Below, one piece after another: positions 1-5,874 of a DNA stretch of 9,890 bases. The stretch's first letter is position 1; every line of letters begins with the position of its first letter. The DNA lies in the NCBI GenBank assembly GCA_003670425.1, contig QWRL01000083.1, forward strand, positions 1 to 9,890. Reading direction: 5' to 3'. The position numbers and the translations under genes were made by a program. The notes beneath the pieces are model-generated. The model saw only the letters and a list, made by a program, of their open reading frames with translations. It was not told where the DNA came from and did not search any database. Source of the stretch: Chloroflexota bacterium (GTDB lineage: Bacteria > Chloroflexota > Anaerolineae > Anaerolineales > UBA11657).

Positions 1-866
1 CCCCACAGCACCGTCACAATCAGCACCAGCGCCATCACCATCGGATAGTCGCGCTGCCCGATTGAGTCGATAAAGTAGCGCCCAATGCCGTTGATGCGGA
101 ATATCTTTTCAAGAATTGCAGAACCGGTTAACGCGTTGGGAATAATGGGTGCCAGCACAGTAATCAACGGGATGAGCACATTGCGCAAACCATGCTTGAA
201 AAGCACGCGCACAAACGGCACACCCTTGGCGCGGGCTGTGCGCATGTAATCCTGGGTAAACACCTCCAGGATGCCATTGCGCGCATAGCGCACCAGCACC
301 CCAAAAGGCAGGATGCCAAAGATAAACACCGGCATCACCAGCGTGCGCGGGTCCTTCGTCGGCAGCCAGCCGCCCGTGGGCAGCAGCTTCCACACTACCG
401 AAAGTAGAAAAGTCATAAATACAGCAATGGCAAAGTTGGGAACGGTTGTTCCCACAATCGCCACAAACCGCACCAAATAATCCGTCGCACTGTTGGGGCG
501 CAGCGCCGCTACCACTCCCAGAGTCACGCCCAGTGGCACGGACCATGCCAATGCCATCAATCCCAGCTGCAGGCTGGTGCCCCACTGTTGTTGAAAGATT
601 TCGAGAATGGATTTGTTCTCAGCCTTATACGAGGTGCCAAAATCACCGCGTACGGCGTGAGAGATGTAGCTGCCCCAAACCACGTAGAAGGGCTTGTCCA
701 GATTGTATTTTGCTCTCACATTGGCGAGCGCGGCGGCGGACAGCGGTTGTTCCGATTGATCGAATGGGCCGCCGGGCACGTTGTATAGCATGCCAAAAGT
801 AACAAATGAAACAACCAGCAGTACAAGCAGCAGGCCAAACAAACGCAAAAGAATATATCTGAGCAT
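1..866 (-). CDS. dppB: DppB-type peptide ABC transporter permease, 3' end cut by window edge
   Basis: Inner-membrane permease subunit of a dipeptide/oligopeptide/nickel-type importer. The frame is open from the ATG at 866 to base 1, giving 288 complete codons and no stop. Members of this family are usually about 310-330 residues, so perhaps 25-35 residues are missing. The N-terminus (MLRYILLRLF) leads into the first membrane helix (about residues 5-28). The typical loop 'YNLDKPF...GDFGTSY' follows at 54-80. Further hydrophobic segments lie near 97-120, 132-157 and 176-195. The cytoplasmic EAA loop that docks on the ATPase is visible at about 205-226 (DYMRTARAKG...FKHGLRN). The conserved tail 'FRINGIGRYF..SIGQRDYPMV' is at 256-277. 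No good Shine-Dalgarno precedes the ATG. The gene follows a binding-protein gene on the same strand after 94 bp containing a terminator-like hairpin, as expected for a dppA-dppB order. It is a separate, diverged copy from the permease at 5875-6909 and lacks that protein's cysteine-bearing loop insertion. Confidence 0.95.
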   Translation of the reverse strand, partial: MLRYILLRLFGLLLVLLVVSFVTFGMLYNVPGGPFDQSEQPLSAAALANVRAKYNLDKPFYVVWGSYISHAVRGDFGTSYKAENKSILEIFQQQWGTSLQLGLMALAWSVPLGVTLGVVAALRPNSATDYLVRFVAIVGTTVPNFAIAVFMTFLLSVVWKLLPTGGWLPTKDPRTLVMPVFIFGILPFGVLVRYARNGILEVFTQDYMRTARAKGVPFVRVLFKHGLRNVLIPLITVLAPIIPNALTGSAILEKIFRINGIGRYFIDSIGQRDYPMVMALVLIVTVLW

Positions 867-889
867 AAACGCTAGGTGTCAAATATACC

Positions 890-924
890 AAAAAGGGTGC
901 AAAGCTTGTGTGCCTTGCACCCTT
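890..924 (-). terminator. Hairpin with T-tract between binding protein and permease genes (minus strand)
   Basis: A perfect 10-bp inverted repeat (AAGGGTGCAA at 893-902, TTGCACCCTT at 915-924) encloses a 12-nt loop. Read on the minus strand, the stem is followed by five T residues (894-890), which is the layout of an intrinsic terminator. It lies 37 bp past the stop of the 2790-961 gene and 24 bp before the 866 permease start. Because the downstream permease needs the same promoter unless it has its own, partial termination is likely. That would give more binding protein than permease, as in many ABC operons. That role is inferred. Confidence 0.75.
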
Positions 925-960
925 AATTTTAGTGAGTCTTAGCCTTAGCCAAACAAATGG

Positions 961-2790
961 CTATTGCGGCGGCTCCGGCCGGAAATCGGTCACATTCTTA
1001 GTGACATACGTATCAATTACACCTAGGTTCAAGCTGGAAAATCCCGGCCAGCCTAGGCCACGCGCTGTATTAAGTTTGCCTGGTTGGAAGGTAGCACCCG
1101 TAATGTAGGGCTTCCACACCCACACGTCAAATTGCTGCAGGGCAAAGATGCCGCCCACCTCTTCCACCAACAGTTTCTCAGCGTCGAGGTACATCTGATC
1201 GCGCTTTGCCTTATCGGGCTCAGCCAGCGCACTCTTAAGCAAGCCGTCGTACACATCGTTATTCCAGTTGTGCCGGCCGCCATTACGAAACACGCTAAGC
1301 ATGTTGGACTGGTCCATGAAGTCCAACCCGTAAGAAACAAACCCGAATTGCATTTCGGTTGGCTTGGCGTTCATGGCATCCGAGAACACTTTGGCCTCCG
1401 TGCGCTGCACCTCAACTTCAACTCCCAGATGGGTCTTGATTTCCTCAGCGTAATTGCTCGCCATGTTAATCAGCGACTCCTCGATTACGTTGCCAATACG
1501 CACATTCATCGTCAGCTTTCCAGTAATCTTTACACCAGACTCCGCAAACAATTTTTTGGCGAGTTCTGGATCATACATTTGATAGGGCTTTAGAGCTTCC
1601 TCGTTGGATCCAGGAAAACCAGGGGACATAAACGAGTATGCCGGATCCGATGCCGGCGCCGGCAGAATATTCTGAACGAGCTCCTCGCGGTTAAACAGAT
1701 GCGCAAAAGCCTGGCGCACTTTCAGATTGTCAAATGGCGGCTTGCTCTGATCGAAGAAGAAGTAGTGCACCCGCAAATCGTTGGGGTCCTGAGCTGCCAG
1801 CTTCGCCAGCTCCGGATCGGCGGCAATCGTCTGCACATCAGCGCCGGAACCAACGCGCGCCCGCTCCACTTCGCCTGCCTGAAAGGCCTGCAGCTCGCTC
1901 TTGGGCGAGATAAAAATCACCTTGTTCAAGTACGGCTTAAGGTCATCCGGCATGTTTGGGTTGGCCTTCAGCACCACCCGCGTCGGTGACCATTCCTCCA
2001 GCATATAAGGGCCGGCAGACACAGTGGTCTTCAGGTCATGACCGTATGTGGGGCCATACTTTTCCAGGGCTGCCTTCTGCATCGGGGCAGAGTAAAGCAT
2101 CAGCATTGGCAGAAATGGAAGTGATTCCTTGAGCTCGAACACCACTTCTTTGGGAGTTGCCCCCTGCCGCACGCCAATCTCGGTTGGCTTTACCTCGCCC
2201 TTCAGTGCCTCGGAGTAGCCTTTGATCCGCATCTCTTCGGTGTACCACGAAAAATCATAAGCCGTGGCTGGATCAGCCATGTGCTGAAAGGTGGCGATCA
2301 CATCTGCAGCAGTCAACTGCGTGCCGTCCGACCAGTTCACATCGTCACGAAGTTTAAATGTCCACTCCGTGTTATCAGCGTTCGGTGTGTATGTTTCCGC
2401 CAAACCCGGAACGACATTGAAGTCTTTATCCAAGCGGATCAGCGAGAAGCTAAACATGCTGTCGCCGATGCTCCGGTTGTATACGCTTGCAGTCAGGTCC
2501 ATGAATACAGCGCCTGCTGCGGAAGCCTGCGTATCACCTGTGATTGCAATCACCTGCTGCTCGCTGGGGGCGGCATCATCCGGCAGCAGCTTGCCAATGC
2601 TGTTGACATTGGGTGCGGCAGTCGGCTCCACCGGCACTGCGGTGGGCGCAACCGTCGCTTCGGGTGCAGCGGCCGGCGCTGCAGTGGCGGCATCCGCAGC
2701 CGCAATGGCAGTGGGGGCCGGTGCCGGGCTGGCACACGCTGCCAAAATCAGTGTGCCCGTCAAAATCAGATAGATTGTCTTACGGTACAT
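961..2790 (-). CDS. Family 5 extracellular solute-binding lipoprotein (OppA/DppA-like), left unit
   Basis: Substrate-capturing lipoprotein of a peptide-type ABC importer, 609 residues, anchored outside the cytoplasmic membrane. The start at 2790 is chosen because it gives a clean lipoprotein signal peptide (MYRKTIYLILTGTLILAAC, lipidated Cys19) and has AAAGGAG 10 nt upstream. An in-frame ATG at 2841 would add 17 charged residues ahead of the signal and lies upstream of the predicted transcription start. Residues 20-60 are an Ala/Pro/Thr linker of the sort common in Chloroflexota lipoproteins. The family 5 hallmark is at 143-164 (WTFKLRDDVNWSDG then LTAADV). 'SAGPYMLEEW' at 258-267 and 'DNLKVRQAFAHLFNRE' at 354-369 are also typical. 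Apart from Cys19 the protein has no cysteine, unlike the second binding protein at 4150-5808. It has its own promoter and precedes the permease at 866. Peptides are the usual ligands, but the family also binds nickel chelates, opines, sugars and antibiotics, so the substrate is open. Confidence 0.95.
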   Translation of the reverse strand: MYRKTIYLILTGTLILAACASPAPAPTAIAAADAATAAPAAAPEATVAPTAVPVEPTAAPNVNSIGKLLPDDAAPSEQQVIAITGDTQASAAGAVFMDLTASVYNRSIGDSMFSFSLIRLDKDFNVVPGLAETYTPNADNTEWTFKLRDDVNWSDGTQLTAADVIATFQHMADPATAYDFSWYTEEMRIKGYSEALKGEVKPTEIGVRQGATPKEVVFELKESLPFLPMLMLYSAPMQKAALEKYGPTYGHDLKTTVSAGPYMLEEWSPTRVVLKANPNMPDDLKPYLNKVIFISPKSELQAFQAGEVERARVGSGADVQTIAADPELAKLAAQDPNDLRVHYFFFDQSKPPFDNLKVRQAFAHLFNREELVQNILPAPASDPAYSFMSPGFPGSNEEALKPYQMYDPELAKKLFAESGVKITGKLTMNVRIGNVIEESLINMASNYAEEIKTHLGVEVEVQRTEAKVFSDAMNAKPTEMQFGFVSYGLDFMDQSNMLSVFRNGGRHNWNNDVYDGLLKSALAEPDKAKRDQMYLDAEKLLVEEVGGIFALQQFDVWVWKPYITGATFQPGKLNTARGLGWPGFSSLNLGVIDTYVTKNVTDFRPEPPQ

Positions 2791-2800
2791 TCTCTTTTTC

Positions 2801-2807
2801 TCCTTTA
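2801..2807 (-). promoter_or_regulatory. Ribosome binding site deciding the start at 2790
   Basis: On the minus strand AAAGGAG lies 10 nt before the ATG at 2790. It supports the short lipoprotein start over the upstream in-frame ATG at 2841. Confidence 0.75.
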
Positions 2808-2828
2808 GTTTTAGATCCGAACCACCGA

Positions 2829-2857
2829 ATAATATCCGCAATGCGCTGCCGGGTCAA
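2829..2857 (-). promoter_or_regulatory. Sigma70-type promoter of the left binding-protein gene
   Basis: On the minus strand TTGACC (2857-2852) is followed after exactly 17 bp by TATTAT (2834-2829). This is close to the housekeeping consensus with the optimal spacing. The predicted transcript start is near 2822, giving a leader of about 32 nt that contains the ribosome binding site at 2801-2807. Confidence 0.75.
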
Positions 2858-2863
2858 GTGACC
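2852..2863. promoter_or_regulatory. Candidate operator palindrome over the -35 box
   Basis: GGTCAAGTGACC is an inverted repeat with 5-bp arms (GGTCA and TGACC) and a 2-bp centre. Its left arm lies inside the -35 hexamer of the minus-strand promoter, so a dimeric protein bound here would be expected to block RNA polymerase. The site is about 58 bp from the plus-strand -10 box, so it could also influence the divergent oxidase gene. No regulator gene is visible in the window. That this is a real operator is inferred from symmetry and position only. Confidence 0.4.
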
Positions 2864-2921
2864 TTTTGCAGCTGCGGCGCCACTTGTCGGCGCGGCAACG
2901 CAGCGCTGGCGTAAATACCCC

Positions 2922-2927
2922 TATAAT
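2922..2927 (+). promoter_or_regulatory. Consensus -10 box for a leaderless oxidase transcript
   Basis: TATAAT ends 6 nt before the ATG at 2934. With the usual spacing, the base 7 nt after the hexamer, which is the A of the ATG, would be the first transcribed base. No Shine-Dalgarno-like purine run precedes the ATG, in agreement with leaderless translation. A matching -35 hexamer is not evident. Such -10 boxes directly before start codons are known for leaderless genes in Deinococcota and Actinomycetota. Confidence 0.65.
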
Positions 2928-2933
2928 TCTGGC

Positions 2934-4103
2934 ATGCCGAAGAACGAGTTTCAATATATTGTGCTCGGGCTCGGCGGGCTGGGCAGCGCAGCGGCTTACT
3001 GGCTGGCACGCCGCGCCGGCAGCGCAGTGCTTGGCCTGGAGCAGTATGAGCTCGGCCATGCGCGCGGCGGCTCGCACGACCACTCGCGCATCATCCGCCT
3101 TTCATATCACAAACAAAACTATGTGGAGCTGGCCAAGCGCGCCTATAGCGCGTGGGCACAGCTGGAGGCGGACAGCGGCGAGACGCTGATCATCAAAACC
3201 GGCGGGCTGGATCTGGCGCCCGCCAACAGCGCCATTCCCATCATGGATTACACCAACAGCCTTGCCGCGGCGCGTGTGCCGTTTGAGTTGCTGGATGCGC
3301 AAGAAGTGCGCCGGCGCTACCCACAGTGGCGCATTGCAGACGATGTGATGGCGCTCTATCAGCCGGATGGCGGGATTGCTGCCGCCGAGCGGGCTACGGC
3401 CGCGCACCAGCGCATGGCGCGCGTGCACGGCGCCACGCTGCGGGACGGCGCACCCGTAGAGTCCGTGCGGCCGCTGGCAGCCGGTTACGAAGTGCAAGCC
3501 GGCGGCGAAACATACCATTGCGAAAAACTTGTGGTGGCCAATGGGGCCTGGACCAACCACACGCTGGCGCATCTGGGCCTCAAGCTGCCGCTGACCGTAA
3601 CGCAGGAGCAGGTGAACTACTTTGCGGTGCCGGACGCCGCGCAGTTTGCGCCGGAGCGCTTCCCGGTTTGGATTTGGATGGACGAGCCAAGCTACTACGG
3701 CTTCCCGGTCTTTGGCGCAGCCGGCGTAAAGGTGGCGCAAGATTGCGGCGGCGCCGAAGTAACCACGGACACGCGCACCTTTGACCGTGATGAAGGTGCT
3801 TACGAGCGCGTGCGCGCCTTCACCAAACAATACCTGCCTGGCGCGCACGGTGAGTTGCTTTACTCCAAGTCCTGCCTGTACTGCATGCCGCCGGACCGCG
3901 ACTTCATTGTGGACTTTGTGCCGGGCCACGAACGCTGCGCCGTTGCAGTGGGTGCCGGGCATGCGTTTAAGTTTGCATCTGTGCTGGGCCAGATACTAAG
4001 CGAGCTGGCGCTTGACGGCAGCACGCCCAGTGACATCGCCGGCTTCAGCATGCAGCGCCCGATCCTGTGGATGGACAACCCGCCGCGCAACTTTATGGTG
4101 TAG
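2934..4103 (+). CDS. FAD-dependent N-methyl amino acid / secondary amine oxidase (sarcosine oxidase-like)
   Basis: Cytoplasmic flavoenzyme of 389 residues in the monomeric sarcosine oxidase / N-methyltryptophan oxidase (SolA) family. Members oxidise the N-methyl group or C-N bond of secondary amino acids with O2, giving formaldehyde or an imine plus H2O2. Visible marks are the dinucleotide-binding fold (G12, G14, G17, with E36 ending the second strand), 'GSHDHSRIIR' at 46-55 matching the active-site arginine stretch, and 'YYGFPVFGAAGVK' at 254-266, whose K266 aligns with the oxygen-activating lysine (K265 of MSOX). Cys314 in 'SKSCLYCMPPDRDFIVD' aligns with the residue that binds FAD covalently. 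The C-terminal 'GHAFKFASVLGQILSELAL' at 342-360 is also typical. Length is normal for the family. The MSOX substrate-pocket His269 aligns with Asp270 here, so sarcosine itself is doubtful. It is divergent from the left binding-protein gene and 46 bp upstream of the right one. Family is secure; substrate is not. Confidence 0.92.
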   Translation: MPKNEFQYIVLGLGGLGSAAAYWLARRAGSAVLGLEQYELGHARGGSHDHSRIIRLSYHKQNYVELAKRAYSAWAQLEADSGETLIIKTGGLDLAPANSAIPIMDYTNSLAAARVPFELLDAQEVRRRYPQWRIADDVMALYQPDGGIAAAERATAAHQRMARVHGATLRDGAPVESVRPLAAGYEVQAGGETYHCEKLVVANGAWTNHTLAHLGLKLPLTVTQEQVNYFAVPDAAQFAPERFPVWIWMDEPSYYGFPVFGAAGVKVAQDCGGAEVTTDTRTFDRDEGAYERVRAFTKQYLPGAHGELLYSKSCLYCMPPDRDFIVDFVPGHERCAVAVGAGHAFKFASVLGQILSELALDGSTPSDIAGFSMQRPILWMDNPPRNFMV

Positions 4104-4112
4104 CGCCGCGCT

Positions 4113-4118
4113 TACAAT
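4113..4118 (+). promoter_or_regulatory. Possible weak -10 box before the second binding-protein gene
   Basis: TACAAT lies 31 nt upstream of the ATG at 4150, in the 46-bp gap after the oxidase stop. No good -35 hexamer stands 16-18 bp upstream. It could supply extra transcripts of the binding protein, but read-through from the oxidase promoter is at least as likely because no terminator lies between the genes. Confidence 0.3.
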
Positions 4119-4137
4119 GGCAGCTGCCGCCCGCAAA

Positions 4138-4143
4138 AAGGAG
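4138..4143 (+). promoter_or_regulatory. Ribosome binding site deciding the start at 4150
   Basis: AAGGAG sits 6 nt before the ATG at 4150. The open frame extends upstream to an ATG at 4012, but that stretch overlaps the oxidase gene and has no signal-peptide character, so 4150 is the start. Confidence 0.85.
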
Positions 4144-4149
4144 ACACTG

Positions 4150-5808
4150 ATGCGCAAACTATTTAGACTGCTGCTTATGCTTGCGTGCGGGCTGCTGGCT
4201 GCATGCACAGCCGCGCCAACCCCGGAGCCGCCCGCAGTGGCGCGCATTGGCTACGGCGGCAGCCCGGACACGCTGAACCCCGGCACCGCCGTGCTCACGG
4301 AGGCGTACACAATATTTGCGCTGGTGTACGACGCGATGTACACCTACAACCTCGACGGCACTTACTCGCTGGGGCTGGCCGAGTCAGTGGACCGCAGCGC
4401 AGACGGGCTCACCTACACCTACAAAATCCGCAGCGGCATCAAGTTTCATGACGGGCAGCCGCTCACTGCGCGCGATGTGGCTTTCACCTACAACCTCAAC
4501 AAGGCCCACGCCGAATACCCGTACATGAACCCGTACACCGCATCCATGGAAAGCATCACAGCGCCGGACGACACAACTGTGGTGATCCGCCTGAACGCCG
4601 TCATTCCAAACATAGAGAGCCAGCTGGTGTTCCAATATGTGCTGCCGGCGCATGTGTGGCAGGCGCACGCAGCCGGCGCTGCTGCGGTGGAGTTTGAAAA
4701 CGAGACGCTGATTGGCAGCGGGCCGTTCAAGCTGCTGGAGTACAAGCAGGGCGAGTTTGTGCGGCTGGGCGCCAACAAGCAGCACTTCTCGCGCCCGCCA
4801 AAAGTGGACGAAGTGATCTTCCAAACCTTTGGCAACCCGGACGCGCTGGTGCAGGCAGTCTCCACCGGCCAGGTGGACATGATCACCGAGCTGCCCAACG
4901 CTGCTGCGGAAAAACTTGGCAAGGCCCCGAATGTAAAAGTTGTCAGTGCCGCGCCCTTCGCACCGGCGGTGAGCGACATCATCTTCAACCAGGCAACCAG
5001 CGCGAGCTGCCCGTCGAAATCTGCCTGCACCGGCAATGTGGCGCTGCAAGACCGCCAGGTGCGGGTGGCGCTGGCGCATGCCACCAACAAGCAGCAGCTG
5101 ATTGATGTGCTGCTGCTGGGCAAAGGCACGCCCGGCCTCACGCTCATCCCCAACGGCCTGGGCATGTGGTTCAACAATTCGCTGCAAGACTACGAATACA
5201 ACCCGGCCAAGGCGAACAAGATTTTGGATGATGCGGGGTATGTACCTGCCGGTTGGTCAGACGGAATACGTTGCGCAGTGCCTGTTTGCCCCTACGGTTC
5301 ACCAATCATGAACTTCCGCATGTACTGGCCCAGTGACAGCGTGGACGCACCGCGCATGGCCGAGCTGCTGGCTGGCATGTGGAAGGAGATTGGCGTGGGC
5401 GTGCAACCGCAGGCAATTGACCCGGACGCACTGACGGCCCTGTGCTGCCCGGCATTTGATTTTGACATCATGCTCTGGGGCTGGGGCTCCGACCCGGACC
5501 CCAACCTGCTGCTGAATGTGATGCGCACCGAATCCATTGCCACCGGCAGCAGCGAAACCGGCTACTCCAATGCGCGCTACGACGCACTGTACGAGCAGCA
5601 GTCGGTGGAACTGGACCTGAAGAAGCGCCAGGCGCTGGTGTGGGAGATGCAGCGCCTGGTGCATGAAGATGCGGTGTACATCATTCCGTACTACGAGATG
5701 CAAGTGCAGGCAGTGCGCACTGACCGCTTCACCGGCTGGATTGTGGACCAGAACAAGCTGGACCTGAGCGATGTCAGCTCGCTCGTGAACATCACGCCCG
5801 TCAAGTAA
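4150..5808 (+). CDS. Family 5 extracellular solute-binding lipoprotein with paired cysteines, right unit
   Basis: Binding protein of the right-hand ABC importer, 552 residues. Residues 1-19 (MRKLFRLLLMLACGLLAAC) form a lipoprotein signal with Cys19 as the lipidated residue. Only a short Pro/Ala linker follows, unlike the long one in the 961-2790 protein. The family 5 hallmark is at 88-114 (LTYTYKIRSGIKFHDG, then LTARDVAFTY). 'SGPFKLLEYKQGEFV' is at 190-204 and 'RQVRVALAHATNKQQLI' at 302-318. 'DIMLWGWGSDPDPNLLLN' at 439-456 is typical of the second lobe. The mature chain carries six further cysteines in close pairs: 287 and 293, 375 and 380, 432 and 433. This suggests disulfide-stabilised surface loops. 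The gene lies 46 bp after the oxidase gene and 66 bp before its permease. Its sequence is clearly different from the left binding protein, so the two systems probably have different ligands. Confidence 0.95.
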   Translation: MRKLFRLLLMLACGLLAACTAAPTPEPPAVARIGYGGSPDTLNPGTAVLTEAYTIFALVYDAMYTYNLDGTYSLGLAESVDRSADGLTYTYKIRSGIKFHDGQPLTARDVAFTYNLNKAHAEYPYMNPYTASMESITAPDDTTVVIRLNAVIPNIESQLVFQYVLPAHVWQAHAAGAAAVEFENETLIGSGPFKLLEYKQGEFVRLGANKQHFSRPPKVDEVIFQTFGNPDALVQAVSTGQVDMITELPNAAAEKLGKAPNVKVVSAAPFAPAVSDIIFNQATSASCPSKSACTGNVALQDRQVRVALAHATNKQQLIDVLLLGKGTPGLTLIPNGLGMWFNNSLQDYEYNPAKANKILDDAGYVPAGWSDGIRCAVPVCPYGSPIMNFRMYWPSDSVDAPRMAELLAGMWKEIGVGVQPQAIDPDALTALCCPAFDFDIMLWGWGSDPDPNLLLNVMRTESIATGSSETGYSNARYDALYEQQSVELDLKKRQALVWEMQRLVHEDAVYIIPYYEMQVQAVRTDRFTGWIVDQNKLDLSDVSSLVNITPVK

Positions 5809-5814
5809 CGCGCC

Positions 5815-5854
5815 GCAGCGCAGCCCGCTGGCCGGGCTGCGCCGGCTGCGCTGC
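5815..5854 (+). other. GC-rich intergenic hairpin with two alternative pairings
   Basis: The 66-bp gap between binding protein and permease contains GCGCAGCCCG (5818-5827) and its exact complement CGGGCTGCGC (5833-5842), a 10-bp stem with a 5-nt loop. The same left side, as GCAGCGCAGCC (5815-5825), is also an exact complement of GGCTGCGCTGC (5844-5854), an 11-bp stem with an 18-nt loop. The two folds exclude each other. No T-tract follows, so this is not a standard terminator. An mRNA 3'-end protector or a brake on permease expression is plausible but unproven. Confidence 0.6.
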
Positions 5855-5874
5855 TCCCGCCAGACCAGATCGCC

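Noticed and set aside
852..882. TTGACA (877-882, minus strand) followed after 19 bp by TATATT (852-857), a possible promoter for the left permease
   Set aside because: The -10 would lie inside the permease coding region, past its clear N-terminus MLRYILLRLF, and the next in-frame start (Met26) would delete the first membrane helix.
3102..3962. Minus-strand open frame of 286 codons antisense to the oxidase
   Set aside because: No family motif or membrane pattern is visible, and the plus strand carries an intact flavoenzyme with all conserved residues.
4119..4128. Palindrome GGCAGCTGCC before the second binding-protein gene, sharing GCAGCTGC with 2868-2875 near the divergent promoter
   Set aside because: The word CAGCTG recurs inside coding sequence here (for example near 8942-8950 and 9857-9862), so a shared operator cannot be claimed from two copies.
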